Shown: piece after piece, positions 1-8,912 of the stretch
Numbering within the stretch: the stretch's first letter is position 1
How the letters are laid out: every line of letters starts with the position of its first letter
The notes under the pieces: generated by a model
Seen by the model: the letters and a program-made list of their open reading frames with translations, nothing else
Told to the model about the DNA's origin: nothing
Databases searched by the model: none
From: VRUE01 sp963705635
GTDB lineage: Bacteria > Actinomycetota > Thermoleophilia > Solirubrobacterales > 70-9
DNA: 64,000 bases
Direction: 5' to 3'
Assembly: GCA_963705635.1 (NCBI GenBank)
Contig: CAVPKH010000003.1
Coordinates: 434,001-498,000, forward strand
Program-made: the position numbers and the translations under genes

Positions 1-1
1 G

Positions 2-211
2 ATCGTCGGCGTGCTCGAGCTCGTCGCCGCCTTCTCGCTCTTCTCGGGAGGTGAGTTCGGCCGCTGGTTCGGCATCTTCATCGCCTCGCTCAACGCGATC
101 GGCGCGCTGCTGACGATCCCCGGCCGGCCGTTCTGGTCGCTGGCGATCTTCGCCCTCTCGATCATCATCGTCTACAAGCTCGCCGAGGGCCCCGAGGCGA
201 CCGTCAGCTAG
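2..211 (+). CDS. Small membrane protein, 5'-truncated by window edge (DUF7144-like)
   Basis: The open frame runs in from the window edge, so the true start lies upstream. The visible 69 residues hold two or three hydrophobic segments: an initial one, one around SLNAIGALLTIPG and a final one ending VYKLAEG. The pattern resembles the C-terminal half of short four-helix actinobacterial membrane proteins annotated DUF7144, from memory of the family. It converges on the RDD gene and overlaps its 3' end by 8 bases. Function unknown. Confidence 0.6.
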   Translation: MVGVLELVAAFSLFSGGEFGRWFGIFIASLNAIGALLTIPGRPFWSLAIFALSIIIVYKLAEGPEATVS

Positions 212-1286
212 GCGAGGACCCGGCTACGCGCTGCGGCCGAAGGCCCCGGGATTCCGGGGCCTTCGTCGTTGCGGGGGCGGCGGCGAGGTCGGGACCGACC
301 GAGTCGAGCTGGGACCAGGGAGCCGGCGTCCGCTCGTTGCCCTCGTAGACGACGTCGACGCGGCTGAGGCGGTCGTCCCAGGCGCGGCGGCGCTGGTCGA
401 AGAAGATGCCGAGGAAGCCGAGGCCGAAGGGGATCACCGCCAGCGCCATCCCGATCAGGCGCCGGACCGAGCGACCGAAGCGCAGCCCGCGACCCTCGAC
501 GTTGAGCCTGATGCCGACAAAGCGCATGCCCGGCGTCTGCGCCGCCAGCGACCAGAAGCCAACCAGGTAGAAGGAGCCGAGGGTGAGCCAGGCGGTCGTG
601 CCGATCGCCAGGGCGAAGCCGGAGACGCCATTGGGGTCGCTGGTGAAGGCCGAGGCGATCAGCGCCGCCACCGCGGCGATGCCGGAGAAGCCGAGGTTGA
701 CGATCAGCGCGTCGATGCCGAAGGCGAGGCCGCGGGTCGCGGCGCCGGCGCGATCGGTCGGCTCGGAGCGCCGCCGCCGGAAGAAGATCCGCCGCACGAA
801 CCGCTCGAGGACGGCGTCGAGGCGACGGGTGCCGTTGCCGATCGTGTGGCCAACGTCCTCGAGCATGCCCATGCTCTGGGCGCTGATCGCGGCGCGTATC
901 TCCGGCGCCTCGGCGATCCGCTCGACCAGGCGCTGGGCCTCGTCGCTGGCCAGCAGTCGCCGCCAGACCTCATCGACGAGCTCACTGTCGAGCGCCTCGA
1001 CCAGGGCGTGCTTGACGGCGTCGCTCTCCAGGGCCGAGTTCATCGCCTCCTCGACGGCGGGCCCCTGCAGCACCCGCGACAGCGCCCGTTCGACCGCCTC
1101 GCTCTCGATCGCGGCGACCATCGCCTCCTCGGCGGCGGTCTCGACCGCGCGATCGATGCCGGCGGCCTTGGTCACGCTGCGGGCGCTGCGGACACCGGCG
1201 CCAAGCAGGCGGACCGAGAGCGGCAGCGGCCTTCCGGAGGGTCCGTCGCCGGGTGGTGTCGACTGCTGATCGGGTCCGTCGACCAT
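204..1286 (-). CDS. RDD family membrane protein
   Basis: A 360-residue protein. The N-terminal half is a long soluble, acidic, helix-rich stretch with repeated EEA/ESEAV-type segments. The C-terminal half is an RDD domain with three membrane spans, the family-like AQTPGMRFVGIRL segment after span 2 and RRRAWDDRLSRV after span 3. RDD proteins are small membrane proteins of mostly unknown transport or regulatory role. I chose the ATG at 1286 rather than longer upstream frames because those would run through the NUDIX gene, and because a TATACT box sits 7 bases before this ATG, as expected for a leaderless gene. Confidence 0.85.
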   Translation of the reverse strand: MVDGPDQQSTPPGDGPSGRPLPLSVRLLGAGVRSARSVTKAAGIDRAVETAAEEAMVAAIESEAVERALSRVLQGPAVEEAMNSALESDAVKHALVEALDSELVDEVWRRLLASDEAQRLVERIAEAPEIRAAISAQSMGMLEDVGHTIGNGTRRLDAVLERFVRRIFFRRRRSEPTDRAGAATRGLAFGIDALIVNLGFSGIAAVAALIASAFTSDPNGVSGFALAIGTTAWLTLGSFYLVGFWSLAAQTPGMRFVGIRLNVEGRGLRFGRSVRRLIGMALAVIPFGLGFLGIFFDQRRRAWDDRLSRVDVVYEGNERTPAPWSQLDSVGPDLAAAPATTKAPESRGLRPQRVAGSSPS

Positions 1287-1293
1287 CGTGGCG

Positions 1294-1299
1294 AGTATA
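1294..1299 (-). promoter_or_regulatory. -10 box (TATACT), leaderless promoter of the RDD gene
   Basis: TATACT on the minus strand lies 7 bases before the ATG at 1286. The same TANNNT-N6-9-start arrangement recurs before at least eight other genes here, which supports leaderless transcription. Confidence 0.5.
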
Positions 1300-1306
1300 G
1301 GTCTGA

Positions 1307-1777
1307 CTAGCGAGCCGCGCGCAAGCGGTCGAGAAAGTCGGCCTGGGCGGGAATGATCTTCCGCCGCGCCTCGTCGAGGCCGAGCCACTCGGCCCGGTCG
1401 ACCTCGGGGAACTCGCGCTCGACCCCTGAGCGCGGCGGCCACTGGAGGCTGAAGCTGTTGCTGCGCAGCGTCGCCGGGTCGAAGTCACCCTCCGCGGCCC
1501 AGCCGTGAACGACCTTGCCGCTCTTCTGGCGCACCGTCCCCAGCTCGATCAGGTCATCGGGCGCGAGGGCAAACGGCGAGCCAAGCTCCTCCTCGAGCTC
1601 CCGCAGCGCGCACTCGCGCGGCTCCTCCCCCTCCTCCAACTCTCCCTTCGGGATCGACCAGGCCCCCTGGTCCTTCTTCGCCCAGAAGGGGCCGCCGGGG
1701 TGGACCAGCAGCACCTCGGCCTCGGTCGCCCCACCGGCGTGGCGGAAGAGCAGGATCCCAGCGCTGGTCGCGACCAC
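1307..1777 (-). CDS. NUDIX hydrolase
   Basis: A 156-residue single-domain NUDIX protein. The NUDIX box G-x5-E-x7-REL-x-EE-x-G is intact at residues 45-66 (starts GELEEGEEP, ends RELEEELG), so the metal-binding glutamates are present. The HPGGPFWAKKD and WSIPKGE segments resemble small actinobacterial hydrolases acting on nucleoside diphosphate derivatives. Substrate cannot be told from sequence. It lies just upstream of the RDD gene on the same strand, but the latter seems to have its own promoter. Confidence 0.9.
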   Translation of the reverse strand: MVATSAGILLFRHAGGATEAEVLLVHPGGPFWAKKDQGAWSIPKGELEEGEEPRECALRELEEELGSPFALAPDDLIELGTVRQKSGKVVHGWAAEGDFDPATLRSNSFSLQWPPRSGVEREFPEVDRAEWLGLDEARRKIIPAQADFLDRLRAAR

Positions 1778-1835
1778 GCCGGGGACGGTAGCCGACCAGG
1801 ACGGTCAGCGAACCCGGCGCTTCGCCAACCCCCTG

Positions 1836-3002
1836 CTAAGCCACTCGCCTCAGCTCGGCTCGGCCGATGCCGCTCGCCCCGAGGGCAAGCTGGCTCGCCT
1901 CCACCCCGCTCGCCCAGGCGACCTCGGAGAGCAGGCCGGGCGCGGCGACCATGTCACCGGCCAGGTAGACACCGTCGCCGCGATCGACGGCGGGGCGGTC
2001 GCGCCAGGTCTGCCCCGGTAGGTCCAGCGCCCCGGTGCGTCCCTGCATGACCTGACGGCGGCGCCAGGTCTCGCGCTCGCTGCGCCGCGGCAGCGAGGCG
2101 TCGAGCAGGCGCTCCAGCCGCAGGGTCGCCTGGTCCGCGCTCTCGCCCGGGCGCACCGGCACCTGCGCCTGGATCAGCTCCTCGCCGTCAGGGGCGAGCG
2201 AGGGATCGGGCGCGGTGTAGCGCTCGATCCAGCCCGCCTCGTCGAGGTCGGAGACGACGAAGGGGTCGCCGCGACGGTGCTCGAGCCCGAGGTCGATGCA
2301 AACGGCGTGGCCACTGAGCCAGGCGAGCGAGTCGTCGCCCAGCAGCTCGCCGGCCTGGCCCAGCTCGGTGGCGACGATCACCGGCGGCTCGGGCAGGGCG
2401 TCGACCGGCCGGCCGGTCTCGATCCTCACCCCGAGGCGCCGCGCCCGCGCCTCCAGGCGCTCGATCAGCGTGCTCCAGCCACCGATCAGATAGCGGGCCG
2501 TCGGCGGCGGGCTGAGCAGGACCCGGACCGAGTGCCTCCAGATGAAGGCGGCCGAGAGCTCGCCCGGGTCGTGGTGGAAGGTGTAGACGCCAGCCGCGGC
2601 GGAGAGCATCGCCGCGGTGCGCTGATCGGAGTGGCTCGCGACCCAGCCGCGGAAGTCCTGATCGACCGGAGCTTCGCGGCCACGCAGCCGCAGCACCGCC
2701 GGGACCGTGCCCAGCGGCGGCGTGCGGCGGATCGCGCCCTGCCAGCGAAAGCGGATGCCGGCCAGGGGGACGCCCGCGTAGGGCGGCAACAGCTCGCGCT
2801 CCGCCAGCCAGGCCCAGAGCGGTCCGTCCTTATAGATGACGTGGGGCCCGAGGTTCGCCTTGTAGGGACCACCCATGCTGCGGGCGCGGCCACCGAGCGA
2901 GTCGCTCGCCTCGAGCAGCTGAACGCTCGCCCCGCCTTCAGCGCAGCCAATCGCAGCGGTGAGGCCGGCGAGCCCGCCACCAACAACCGTCACTCCACCC
3001 AT
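1836..3002 (-). CDS. FAD-dependent oxidoreductase (amine oxidase/phytoene desaturase-like)
   Basis: A 388-residue protein opening with a Rossmann FAD-binding fold: VTVVGGGLAGLTAA, then the acidic LLEASDSLGGRARS strand typical of amine-oxidase/phytoene-desaturase flavoproteins. The C-terminal VYLAGDMVAAPGLLSEVAWASG segment is the usual second FAD contact. Substrate unknown. It is transcribed away from the MocR regulator at 3137, with 134 bases between them containing a perfect inverted repeat, so the regulator may control it (inference). Confidence 0.82.
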   Translation of the reverse strand: MGGVTVVGGGLAGLTAAIGCAEGGASVQLLEASDSLGGRARSMGGPYKANLGPHVIYKDGPLWAWLAERELLPPYAGVPLAGIRFRWQGAIRRTPPLGTVPAVLRLRGREAPVDQDFRGWVASHSDQRTAAMLSAAAGVYTFHHDPGELSAAFIWRHSVRVLLSPPPTARYLIGGWSTLIERLEARARRLGVRIETGRPVDALPEPPVIVATELGQAGELLGDDSLAWLSGHAVCIDLGLEHRRGDPFVVSDLDEAGWIERYTAPDPSLAPDGEELIQAQVPVRPGESADQATLRLERLLDASLPRRSERETWRRRQVMQGRTGALDLPGQTWRDRPAVDRGDGVYLAGDMVAAPGLLSEVAWASGVEASQLALGASGIGRAELRRVA

Positions 3003-3025
3003 CGCGCGCCTCGCTTTCGTCCCGA

Positions 3026-3073
3026 CTGACTTCGCCTTTTGTCTGCCTACCGGGGGACCAAAGGCGAAGTCAG
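3026..3073. repeat. Palindrome A: 14-bp perfect arms, 20-base loop, between divergent genes
   Basis: Arms 3026-3039 (CTGACTTCGCCTTT) and 3060-3073 (AAAGGCGAAGTCAG) are perfect complements. The site lies between two divergently transcribed genes, so it is not a terminator of either. Its inner part (GCCTT, then TACC, a G run, then AAGGCG) resembles palindrome C at 45162. It could be an operator for the neighbouring MocR protein or a copy of the dispersed palindromic element described in the findings. Confidence 0.7.
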
Positions 3074-3123
3074 CCTCTGGAGCTTCATCGTGAAGCCGAT
3101 GGTAGGGGCTGACTGGATCGCTT

Positions 3124-3129
3124 TACAGT
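3124..3129 (+). promoter_or_regulatory. -10 box (TACAGT) before the MocR gene
   Basis: TACAGT lies 7 bases before the ATG at 3137 and decides that start over the in-frame GTG at 3128, which overlaps the box. GACTGGATC at 3111-3119 and GGTCCAGTT at 3152-3160 form a loose inverted pair around the start that could bind a MocR protein; this is weak. Confidence 0.4.
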
Positions 3130-3136
3130 GCCAGCT

Positions 3137-4543
3137 ATGACGCGTTCTGATGGTCCAGTTGGCCCAGGGCTCTTGATCGAGCTGGAGCGCGGCGGCGAGA
3201 CGCCGCTGCACGAACAGATCGAGCGCTCGATCCGGTCGAACATCCGGGCCGGCCGGCTCGCCGCCGGGGCTCGGCTGCCATCGACGCGCGGCCTGGCCTC
3301 CGAGCTGGGGATCTCGCGCGGCGTCGTCAGCGAGGCTTACGGCCAGCTCGCCGCCGAGGGCTACCTGCTCGCCAGCCAGGGGGCGCCGACGCGCGTGGCG
3401 CGCACGGTTCGCACGCCGGCGCCGCGCGCCCCCACCCCCTCGCTCCAGCCCAACTTCGCCTACCGGCTCGATCCCGGCCTGCCCGACCTCGCCGGCTTCC
3501 CCCGCGACCGCTGGCTGCGCTCGCTGCGCGCCGCCTGGCGCGAGGCGCCGATCGACGCCGTCGACTACCCCGACCCACGCGGCCTGCCGGCCCTGCGCGA
3601 GACGCTCGCCGAGTACCTGGGCCGCGTCCGCGGCGCCGCCGCCGACCCCGAGCAGCTGATGATCTGCACCGGCTTCAGCCAGGCGCTGTCGCTGATCGCC
3701 CGCTGGCTGCGCCGCCGCGGGGTCGGGCGGATCGCGCTAGAGGATCCCGGCTGGCACAGCCAGCGGCTGATCGTCGAGCAGGCCGGGCTCGACGTGGTGC
3801 CGATCCCGGTCGACGCCGAGGGACTGCGGGTGGACGTCCTGGAGAGCAGCGGTGCGCCGGCCGTGATCGTCACCCCCGCCCACCAGTTCCCCACCGGGCG
3901 GGTGCTGAGCAGCGAGCGGCGAGCGGCGCTGATCGAGTGGGCGGAGGAGGGCGAGGGCCTGATCGTCGAGGACGACTTCGACTCGGAGCTGCGCTACGAC
4001 CGGGCCGGGGTCGGGGCGCTGCAGGGCCTGGCGCCGGAGCGCGTCGCCTACATCGGCTCCGCCAGCAAGCGCCTGGTGCCGGGCATGCGCCTCGGCTGGA
4101 TGCTGACCCCATCTTGGCTGGGCTGGCCGCTGATCTCGGTCAAGGCAATCGAGGACCGCGGCTCGGAGGCGATCGGCCAGCTCGCCCTCAACGACTTCAT
4201 CGCCCGCGGCGAGCTCGACCGCCACATCCGCCGCATGCGGCTGCGCTATCAGCGCCGCCGCGAGGCGTTGATCGAGGCCCTGGCGCTGCACCTCCCCCGG
4301 GCTCGCGTCGAGGCGGGCGCCGCCGGCCTCTACGAGCTGGCCACCCTCCCCGAGGACGTCGACGAGCCGGCGCTGGTCAGCGCCGCCGCCAGTCGCGGCG
4401 TCGGCCTCGAGGGCCTCGCCCTGCACCGCTTCAGGCCCACCGGCCCGCCCGGCCTCGTCCTCGGCTTCGCCAGCCTGCCCGAGCCGGCGATCGCGCAGAG
4501 CATCCGCCTCGTCGGCGAGGCGCTGGCCGAGGTCGAAGCCTGA
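3137..4543 (+). CDS. MocR/PdxR-type transcriptional regulator (GntR HTH + aminotransferase-like domain)
   Basis: A 468-residue protein. Roughly residues 15-75 are a GntR winged helix-turn-helix (LPSTRGLASELGISRGVVS). The rest is a fold-type I aminotransferase-like domain, with the PLP lysine at about K311 in SASKRLVPGMRLGW and an upstream PLP-contact aspartate in IVEDDFDSELRYD. MocR proteins use PLP as effector, classically controlling PLP or amino-compound metabolism genes next door. The divergent partner is the FAD oxidoreductase at 1836-3002. The ATG at 3137 is preferred because a TACAGT box lies 7 bases upstream. Confidence 0.9.
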   Translation: MTRSDGPVGPGLLIELERGGETPLHEQIERSIRSNIRAGRLAAGARLPSTRGLASELGISRGVVSEAYGQLAAEGYLLASQGAPTRVARTVRTPAPRAPTPSLQPNFAYRLDPGLPDLAGFPRDRWLRSLRAAWREAPIDAVDYPDPRGLPALRETLAEYLGRVRGAAADPEQLMICTGFSQALSLIARWLRRRGVGRIALEDPGWHSQRLIVEQAGLDVVPIPVDAEGLRVDVLESSGAPAVIVTPAHQFPTGRVLSSERRAALIEWAEEGEGLIVEDDFDSELRYDRAGVGALQGLAPERVAYIGSASKRLVPGMRLGWMLTPSWLGWPLISVKAIEDRGSEAIGQLALNDFIARGELDRHIRRMRLRYQRRREALIEALALHLPRARVEAGAAGLYELATLPEDVDEPALVSAAASRGVGLEGLALHRFRPTGPPGLVLGFASLPEPAIAQSIRLVGEALAEVEA

Positions 4544-4594
4544 GTCGCCGCCGCGGGTGGGCGCCCGCTCCGAGGCCTTCCGCGCCGCAGCGCC

Positions 4595-5002
4595 TCAGCG
4601 GATCGGAGCGCTGGCCTCCAGGGTTTGCTTGATCGTCTCGACGCCCCGCTCCATCAGTCCCCCGGTCACCTCGGCGAGGTCGTCCGGCAGGAGGTCGGCG
4701 ACCCAGACGAACCGCGTCGTGCCGTCGTCGTTGGCGTGCACCTGTGCCACGCCGTTGTGATGGGTGTAGGGGCCGTCGACGATCGACCAGGCCAGCCGGC
4801 GCTCGTCCTCGCTGAGGTCGATCAGGCGCTCGCGGGCGACCGCGCCGTTGAAGAAGGTGACGATGCGATCGTCGCCGTCCAGCTTCGTCTCGACGACGAA
4901 GCCGGGGACGAGGCGCTCGTGCAGCGCGCCCCAGTCGCGCAGCGCCGCCCAGACCTGATCCGGCGCCGCCTCGATCACCCGCTCCTTGTGGATTGATGCC
5001 AC
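4595..5002 (-). CDS. SRPBCC family protein (polyketide cyclase/dehydrase-like)
   Basis: A 135-residue single START-like domain, recognisable by IHKERVIEAAPDQVWAALRD at the N-terminus, VVETKLDGDDRIVTFFNG in the middle and the C-terminal helix GLMERGVETIKQTLEA. Such proteins bind small hydrophobic ligands; the ligand is unknown. A good Shine-Dalgarno (AAAGGAGA on the minus strand) precedes the ATG, so this gene is leadered, unlike many neighbours. It converges with the MocR gene. Confidence 0.85.
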   Translation of the reverse strand: MASIHKERVIEAAPDQVWAALRDWGALHERLVPGFVVETKLDGDDRIVTFFNGAVARERLIDLSEDERRLAWSIVDGPYTHHNGVAQVHANDDGTTRFVWVADLLPDDLAEVTGGLMERGVETIKQTLEASAPIR

Positions 5003-5094
5003 CTGGATCTCCTTTCGCGATTTTTACTCGACTTTCACCTGCGGCTAAGGCTCCGAGGGGACCCTGGTGATCCGACCACAAGCGGAAGGAAACT

Positions 5095-5295
5095 ATGCCG
5101 CAGATACTCGTAGTCACCGATCTCCACGGCGACGCCGGCAGCAGCGACGTCGTCTACCGCGAGCGGATCAGCCTCAGCGATTTCGACTCAGACCACTTCT
5201 CGGGCCAGCTGGTGGAGCGAGTCGGCTGGGCCGTGCTCGACGCCGACGAGCTCGAGCACAGGGATGTTCAGGACCAGGCCGCCAAGCCGGTCTGA
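5095..5295 (+). CDS. Small hypothetical protein (66 aa)
   Basis: I do not recognise it. It is an acidic 66-residue protein beginning MPQILVVTDLHGDAGSSDVVYRE, without membrane segments or cysteines. A clear Shine-Dalgarno (GGAAGGA) sits 5-6 bases before the ATG, and start and stop fit well between the SRPBCC and TauE genes, which supports it being real. Confidence 0.55.
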   Translation: MPQILVVTDLHGDAGSSDVVYRERISLSDFDSDHFSGQLVERVGWAVLDADELEHRDVQDQAAKPV

Positions 5296-5392
5296 GCGCC
5301 GGCACGAAGTGACCGACTAGCGCCCCGGGCTCTCTGGGCCCTGCCCATAGAGTCCGGGGATCGTGAGCCCGAGCCACACCGCAGGCGCCTGA

Positions 5393-6148
5393 ATGGGCAT
5401 TGGCGAGATCCTCGCCATCGCCCTCGCCGGACTGGCAGCGGGAACGGTCAACACGGTGGTCGGCAGCGGCACGCTGATCACCTTCCCGGTGCTGCTGGCC
5501 TTCGGCTACGCGCCGGTGACGGCCAACGTGTCCAACACCATCGGCCTGGTCCCGGGCTCGCTCTCGGGGGCGGTTGGCTATCGCCGCGAGCTCGCCGGCC
5601 AGCGCCAGCGGGCGACGCGGCTCGGGATCGCCTCGATGCTCGGCGGGCTAACCGGGGCGGTGCTGCTGCTGGTCCTGCCCGCCTCCGCCTTCAAGGCCAT
5701 CGTCCCGGCCTTCATCGCGATCGCGCTGATCCTGGTCGTCCTGCAGCCGCGCCTCAACCGGCTGCTGGCCAAGCGCGAGATCGGCGCTTGGCACGAGCGC
5801 GGAATCCTCGCCCCGCTCTCGATCTACGCGACGGGGATATACGGCGGCTACTTCGGCGCCGCCCAGGGAATCCTCCTGCTCGGGATCCTCGGCGTCGTCC
5901 TGCCTCAGGACCTGCAGCGCACCAACGCGCTCAAGAACGTCCTCGCCGCCCTGGTCAACGGCGTCGCCGGCCTCTTCTTCGCCTTTGCCGCGCACGTGGC
6001 CTGGGCGCCGGCGGCGATCATCGCCGGCGCCTCGATCGTCGGCGGCCAGCTCGGCGCCCACTACGGGCGCCGGCTGCCCCCCGGCGCGCTGCGCGGCCTG
6101 ATCGTCGTCGTCGGCGCCACCGCGATCGTGCGGCTCCTGCTCGGCTGA
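5393..6148 (+). CDS. TauE/SafE family sulfite/organosulfonate exporter-like protein
   Basis: A 251-residue polytopic membrane protein with the TauE/SafE hallmarks: the N-terminal repeat AGTVNTVVGSGTLITFPVLLAFGYAPVTAN with the NTxxGxGxxxTFP pattern, and the second half beginning IYATGIYGGYFGAAQGILLL. Family members export sulfite, sulfoacetate or related anions; the substrate here is not determined. No membrane-associated neighbours suggest a pathway. Confidence 0.9.
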   Translation: MGIGEILAIALAGLAAGTVNTVVGSGTLITFPVLLAFGYAPVTANVSNTIGLVPGSLSGAVGYRRELAGQRQRATRLGIASMLGGLTGAVLLLVLPASAFKAIVPAFIAIALILVVLQPRLNRLLAKREIGAWHERGILAPLSIYATGIYGGYFGAAQGILLLGILGVVLPQDLQRTNALKNVLAALVNGVAGLFFAFAAHVAWAPAAIIAGASIVGGQLGAHYGRRLPPGALRGLIVVVGATAIVRLLLG

Positions 6149-6187
6149 AGCGCCACAACCCAGAATCGAATCGACGGCGCGCGCGGG

Positions 6188-7684
6188 CTAGCGCTCCGCC
6201 GGCGCCTCGCCGGCGAGGACGGGATCGGCCGTCGGGTCGAGGCCCGGGACGGCGATGCCGCCGACGCCGCCGGGCAGCAGCGGGCCGAACCCCTTGCGGG
6301 TCATGTCGCCCCAGTGCTGCTTGCGGCGAGCCAGCGTGTACCAGGAGCGCATGCGGACGACCGCCAGCAGCTGGCGATAGCCGACGTTCTCGACCACGGC
6401 GCAGAGGGTGAGGCGGATCAGGTCGCTCCAGCCCGGGTAGCGTCGGAACGCCCGCTCCTCCATCAGGATGACGAGGAAGCTGAGGACGAGGCTGTAGGTC
6501 AGCGAGACGGCGAAGAAGGCGAGCGCGAAGGGGAGCGAGACGAGCCCGAGGGCCAAGGCCAGCACGAACATCGCGTAGCCGAGGCACTCGATCGTCGGGC
6601 CGAGCAGCTCGAAGACGACGAAGTACGGCATCGCGAAGCAGCCGATCCGGCCAAAGCGCGGCCGCAGCAGCATCTGCCGGTGGCGGGCGATCATCTCGAT
6701 CAGCCCGCGCTGCCAGCGGTCGCGCTGGCGCACCAGCGTGCGCAGGTCCTCCGGGCACTCGGTCCAGCAGATCGGGTCGGGGAAGAAGGTGATCCGGCAG
6801 GGCTCGTTGCGTTCGCGCTGGTGGCGGTGCAGCCGCAGCACCAGCTCGGCGTCCTCGCCCACCGTGGTCGGGTCGTAGCCGCCGACCTCGACGCAGATGT
6901 CGCGCCGGAAGAGCCCGAAGGCGCCGGAGATGATCATCAGCATGCCGCTCTTGGACCAGCCGATGCGGCCGCCGAGGAAGGCCCGCAGGTACTCGATGAT
7001 CTGCAGGTTGGCGAGCAGGTTGCGCGGCGTGCGCACGTTGAGCAGGCGCCCGTCTTCGAACTCCGAGCCGTTGACGATGCGGACGATGCCGCCGACCGCG
7101 ACCGTCTCCGGCGCTGCCTGGAACTCCCAGACGAGGCGCGGCAACGCCCCGGCGTCGAGCATCGTGTCGGCGTCGATCGCGCAGAAGAGCGGGTAGATCG
7201 CGTGGTTGACGCCGGCATTGAGCGCGTCGGCCTTGCCGCCGTTGACCTTGTCGATGACGACGACGCGCGGCTCGAGCGGGCTGGTGTAGACGCCGCGGAC
7301 CAGCTGGGTCGCGATGTTCGAGCGCGGCACCCGGCCGACCTTGACCAGGCCGAAGGCCTCGGTCAGCTCCGCCAGGGTCGCGTCGGTCGAGCCGTCGTTG
7401 ATGACGACGATCTCGTACTCGACGAACTGCGAGGTCAGCAGCGCCCGCAATGAGGCGACGATCGAGCGCTCCTCGTTGAAGGCCGGCACCAGGATCGAAA
7501 CCGGCATGCTCATCTCCGACTCGGCGACGGCCTGGTAATCGCGCATCGGCCGGCGCTCGACGTAGTCCTCGATCGCCCGCCAGCCGATCACCGCGAGCAC
7601 GGTGTAGGTCAGCTGCAGGACGACGAAGTAGCCGAGCGTGAAGACGTTGAAGCCGTGCAGCGCCTGCTCGAAGAGGTCGGTCAT
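6188..7684 (-). CDS. Membrane glycosyltransferase family 2 (BcsA/IcaA/HasA-like)
   Basis: A 498-residue protein. One membrane span (about residues 16-36), a GT-A domain (SMPVSILVPAFNEERSI at 59-75, D-x-D in FCAIDADTMLD near 171-173, EDAELVLRL and the product-binding QRDRWQRGL), then several C-terminal membrane spans. This is the layout of processive polysaccharide synthases that polymerise and extrude sugar chains. The start at 7684 overlaps the HEAT-repeat gene stop (ATGA), so the two are translationally coupled. The divergent secreted protein at 8913 may act on the product (inference). Confidence 0.88.
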   Translation of the reverse strand: MTDLFEQALHGFNVFTLGYFVVLQLTYTVLAVIGWRAIEDYVERRPMRDYQAVAESEMSMPVSILVPAFNEERSIVASLRALLTSQFVEYEIVVINDGSTDATLAELTEAFGLVKVGRVPRSNIATQLVRGVYTSPLEPRVVVIDKVNGGKADALNAGVNHAIYPLFCAIDADTMLDAGALPRLVWEFQAAPETVAVGGIVRIVNGSEFEDGRLLNVRTPRNLLANLQIIEYLRAFLGGRIGWSKSGMLMIISGAFGLFRRDICVEVGGYDPTTVGEDAELVLRLHRHQRERNEPCRITFFPDPICWTECPEDLRTLVRQRDRWQRGLIEMIARHRQMLLRPRFGRIGCFAMPYFVVFELLGPTIECLGYAMFVLALALGLVSLPFALAFFAVSLTYSLVLSFLVILMEERAFRRYPGWSDLIRLTLCAVVENVGYRQLLAVVRMRSWYTLARRKQHWGDMTRKGFGPLLPGGVGGIAVPGLDPTADPVLAGEAPAER

Positions 7685-8778
7685 GCCGTCACCTGCTCCG
7701 CGACCACGGCGTGCAGGGCCAGCTGCTCGCGGGCGCGGTCGGCGGCATAGCGATCGTCGTGCTCGAGCGTGCGCCGCAGCGCCTCGAGCCCGGGCTCGCC
7801 GAGCTCGCGCAGCGCCCGGGCCGCGTTCGCCCGCACCCACCAGGCGCGGTCGGAGAGGCTGCGCTCGAGCGGCTCCAGCGCGTCGCCGGCACGCAGCACG
7901 CCGAGCGACTTCGCCGCCTGGGCCCGGACCGGCCAGTCCTCCGATTCCAACGCGGCCACCAGGGCCGGCACGCAGGTCCCGTCGCATACCCGCCCGAGGG
8001 CGCGCGCGGCGGAGATCCGCACCTCGACCGAGTCGCTGTCCAGCAAGACGGCGAGCGCGGCGGCGGCGCGCGGATCGCGGGCGATGCCCAGCGCCCGGGC
8101 GAGGCTCGCCCTGAGCTCGACCTCGGGGCCGCTCGGGGCGATGCCGGCGAGAACGCCGGAGACCGGCGAGGGCCCGTTGCGCAGCGTGCGGAGGATCGTC
8201 TCCACGGCCCAGGGCGCCCCCAGCCGCTCGATGATCCGCTCCGGCGGCAGCAGGCGGGCGACGAGGGCCCAGATCAGGATCTCGGCGGCGCGCGGGGTGG
8301 CGGCGCGGGCGAGCCCCGAACAGGCGACGAGGCGCACGTCGGGGTCCGCATCCCCCAGCAGCGGCACGATCTGCTCGACCACGGCCGGGATGCCGGGCCG
8401 GGTCAGCAGCAGCGCGGCGCGGGCGCGGGTGATCGGGCGCCGGGAGCCGAGGTCCGCGCTCAGACTCGGGAACAGCGGCGATTCCTCCATGGCACGGCCG
8501 ATCGCGCCGATCCTGGTCGGCGAGAGCGTCGGGTACGCGGCGTCGATCGAGACCGCGAGATCGACCTGGGCGGCGACGCTGCGCACACCGGCGAAGAGGG
8601 CGCCGACCGCGGCGATGTCGCCGTCGCGCAGCGCCGCCTCATAGCGGGCGCGGCGCTCGCTCGACCGCAGCTCGCGGCGATCGCGGCGCAACTTGCGCGT
8701 GACGGCGAGACCGACGAGTGCCAACCACAGCAACAGGCTCGATCCCACCAGCACGACGAGACCAGTCAGGGAAGTCAT
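7681..8778 (-). CDS. Membrane-anchored HEAT-repeat protein
   Basis: A 365-residue protein: one N-terminal span (SLTGLVVLVGSSLLLWLALVGLAVT), a basic segment, then about eight helical HEAT repeats (for example GDADPDVRLVACSGLARA, DSDSVEVRISAARALGRV, SEDWPVRAQAAKSLGVL, SDRAWWVRANAARALRELG). HEAT arrays are protein-binding scaffolds. It overlaps the glycosyltransferase gene by 4 bases in one operon, so it probably scaffolds or regulates that enzyme at the membrane. Confidence 0.88.
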   Translation of the reverse strand: MTSLTGLVVLVGSSLLLWLALVGLAVTRKLRRDRRELRSSERRARYEAALRDGDIAAVGALFAGVRSVAAQVDLAVSIDAAYPTLSPTRIGAIGRAMEESPLFPSLSADLGSRRPITRARAALLLTRPGIPAVVEQIVPLLGDADPDVRLVACSGLARAATPRAAEILIWALVARLLPPERIIERLGAPWAVETILRTLRNGPSPVSGVLAGIAPSGPEVELRASLARALGIARDPRAAAALAVLLDSDSVEVRISAARALGRVCDGTCVPALVAALESEDWPVRAQAAKSLGVLRAGDALEPLERSLSDRAWWVRANAARALRELGEPGLEALRRTLEHDDRYAADRAREQLALHAVVAEQVTA

Positions 8779-8912
8779 CGTTGTCTGGCTATCGACGTTC
8801 CCGGTATCCGACTAAAGCCGAGCGGGCTCGGGTGGTCCCTGCCTCAAGTCCGCGCCCCGATGGTCCGATGAGCACCTTGCCCTTTCTCTCGCCCCACTAC
8901 GCAAGGACTCCC

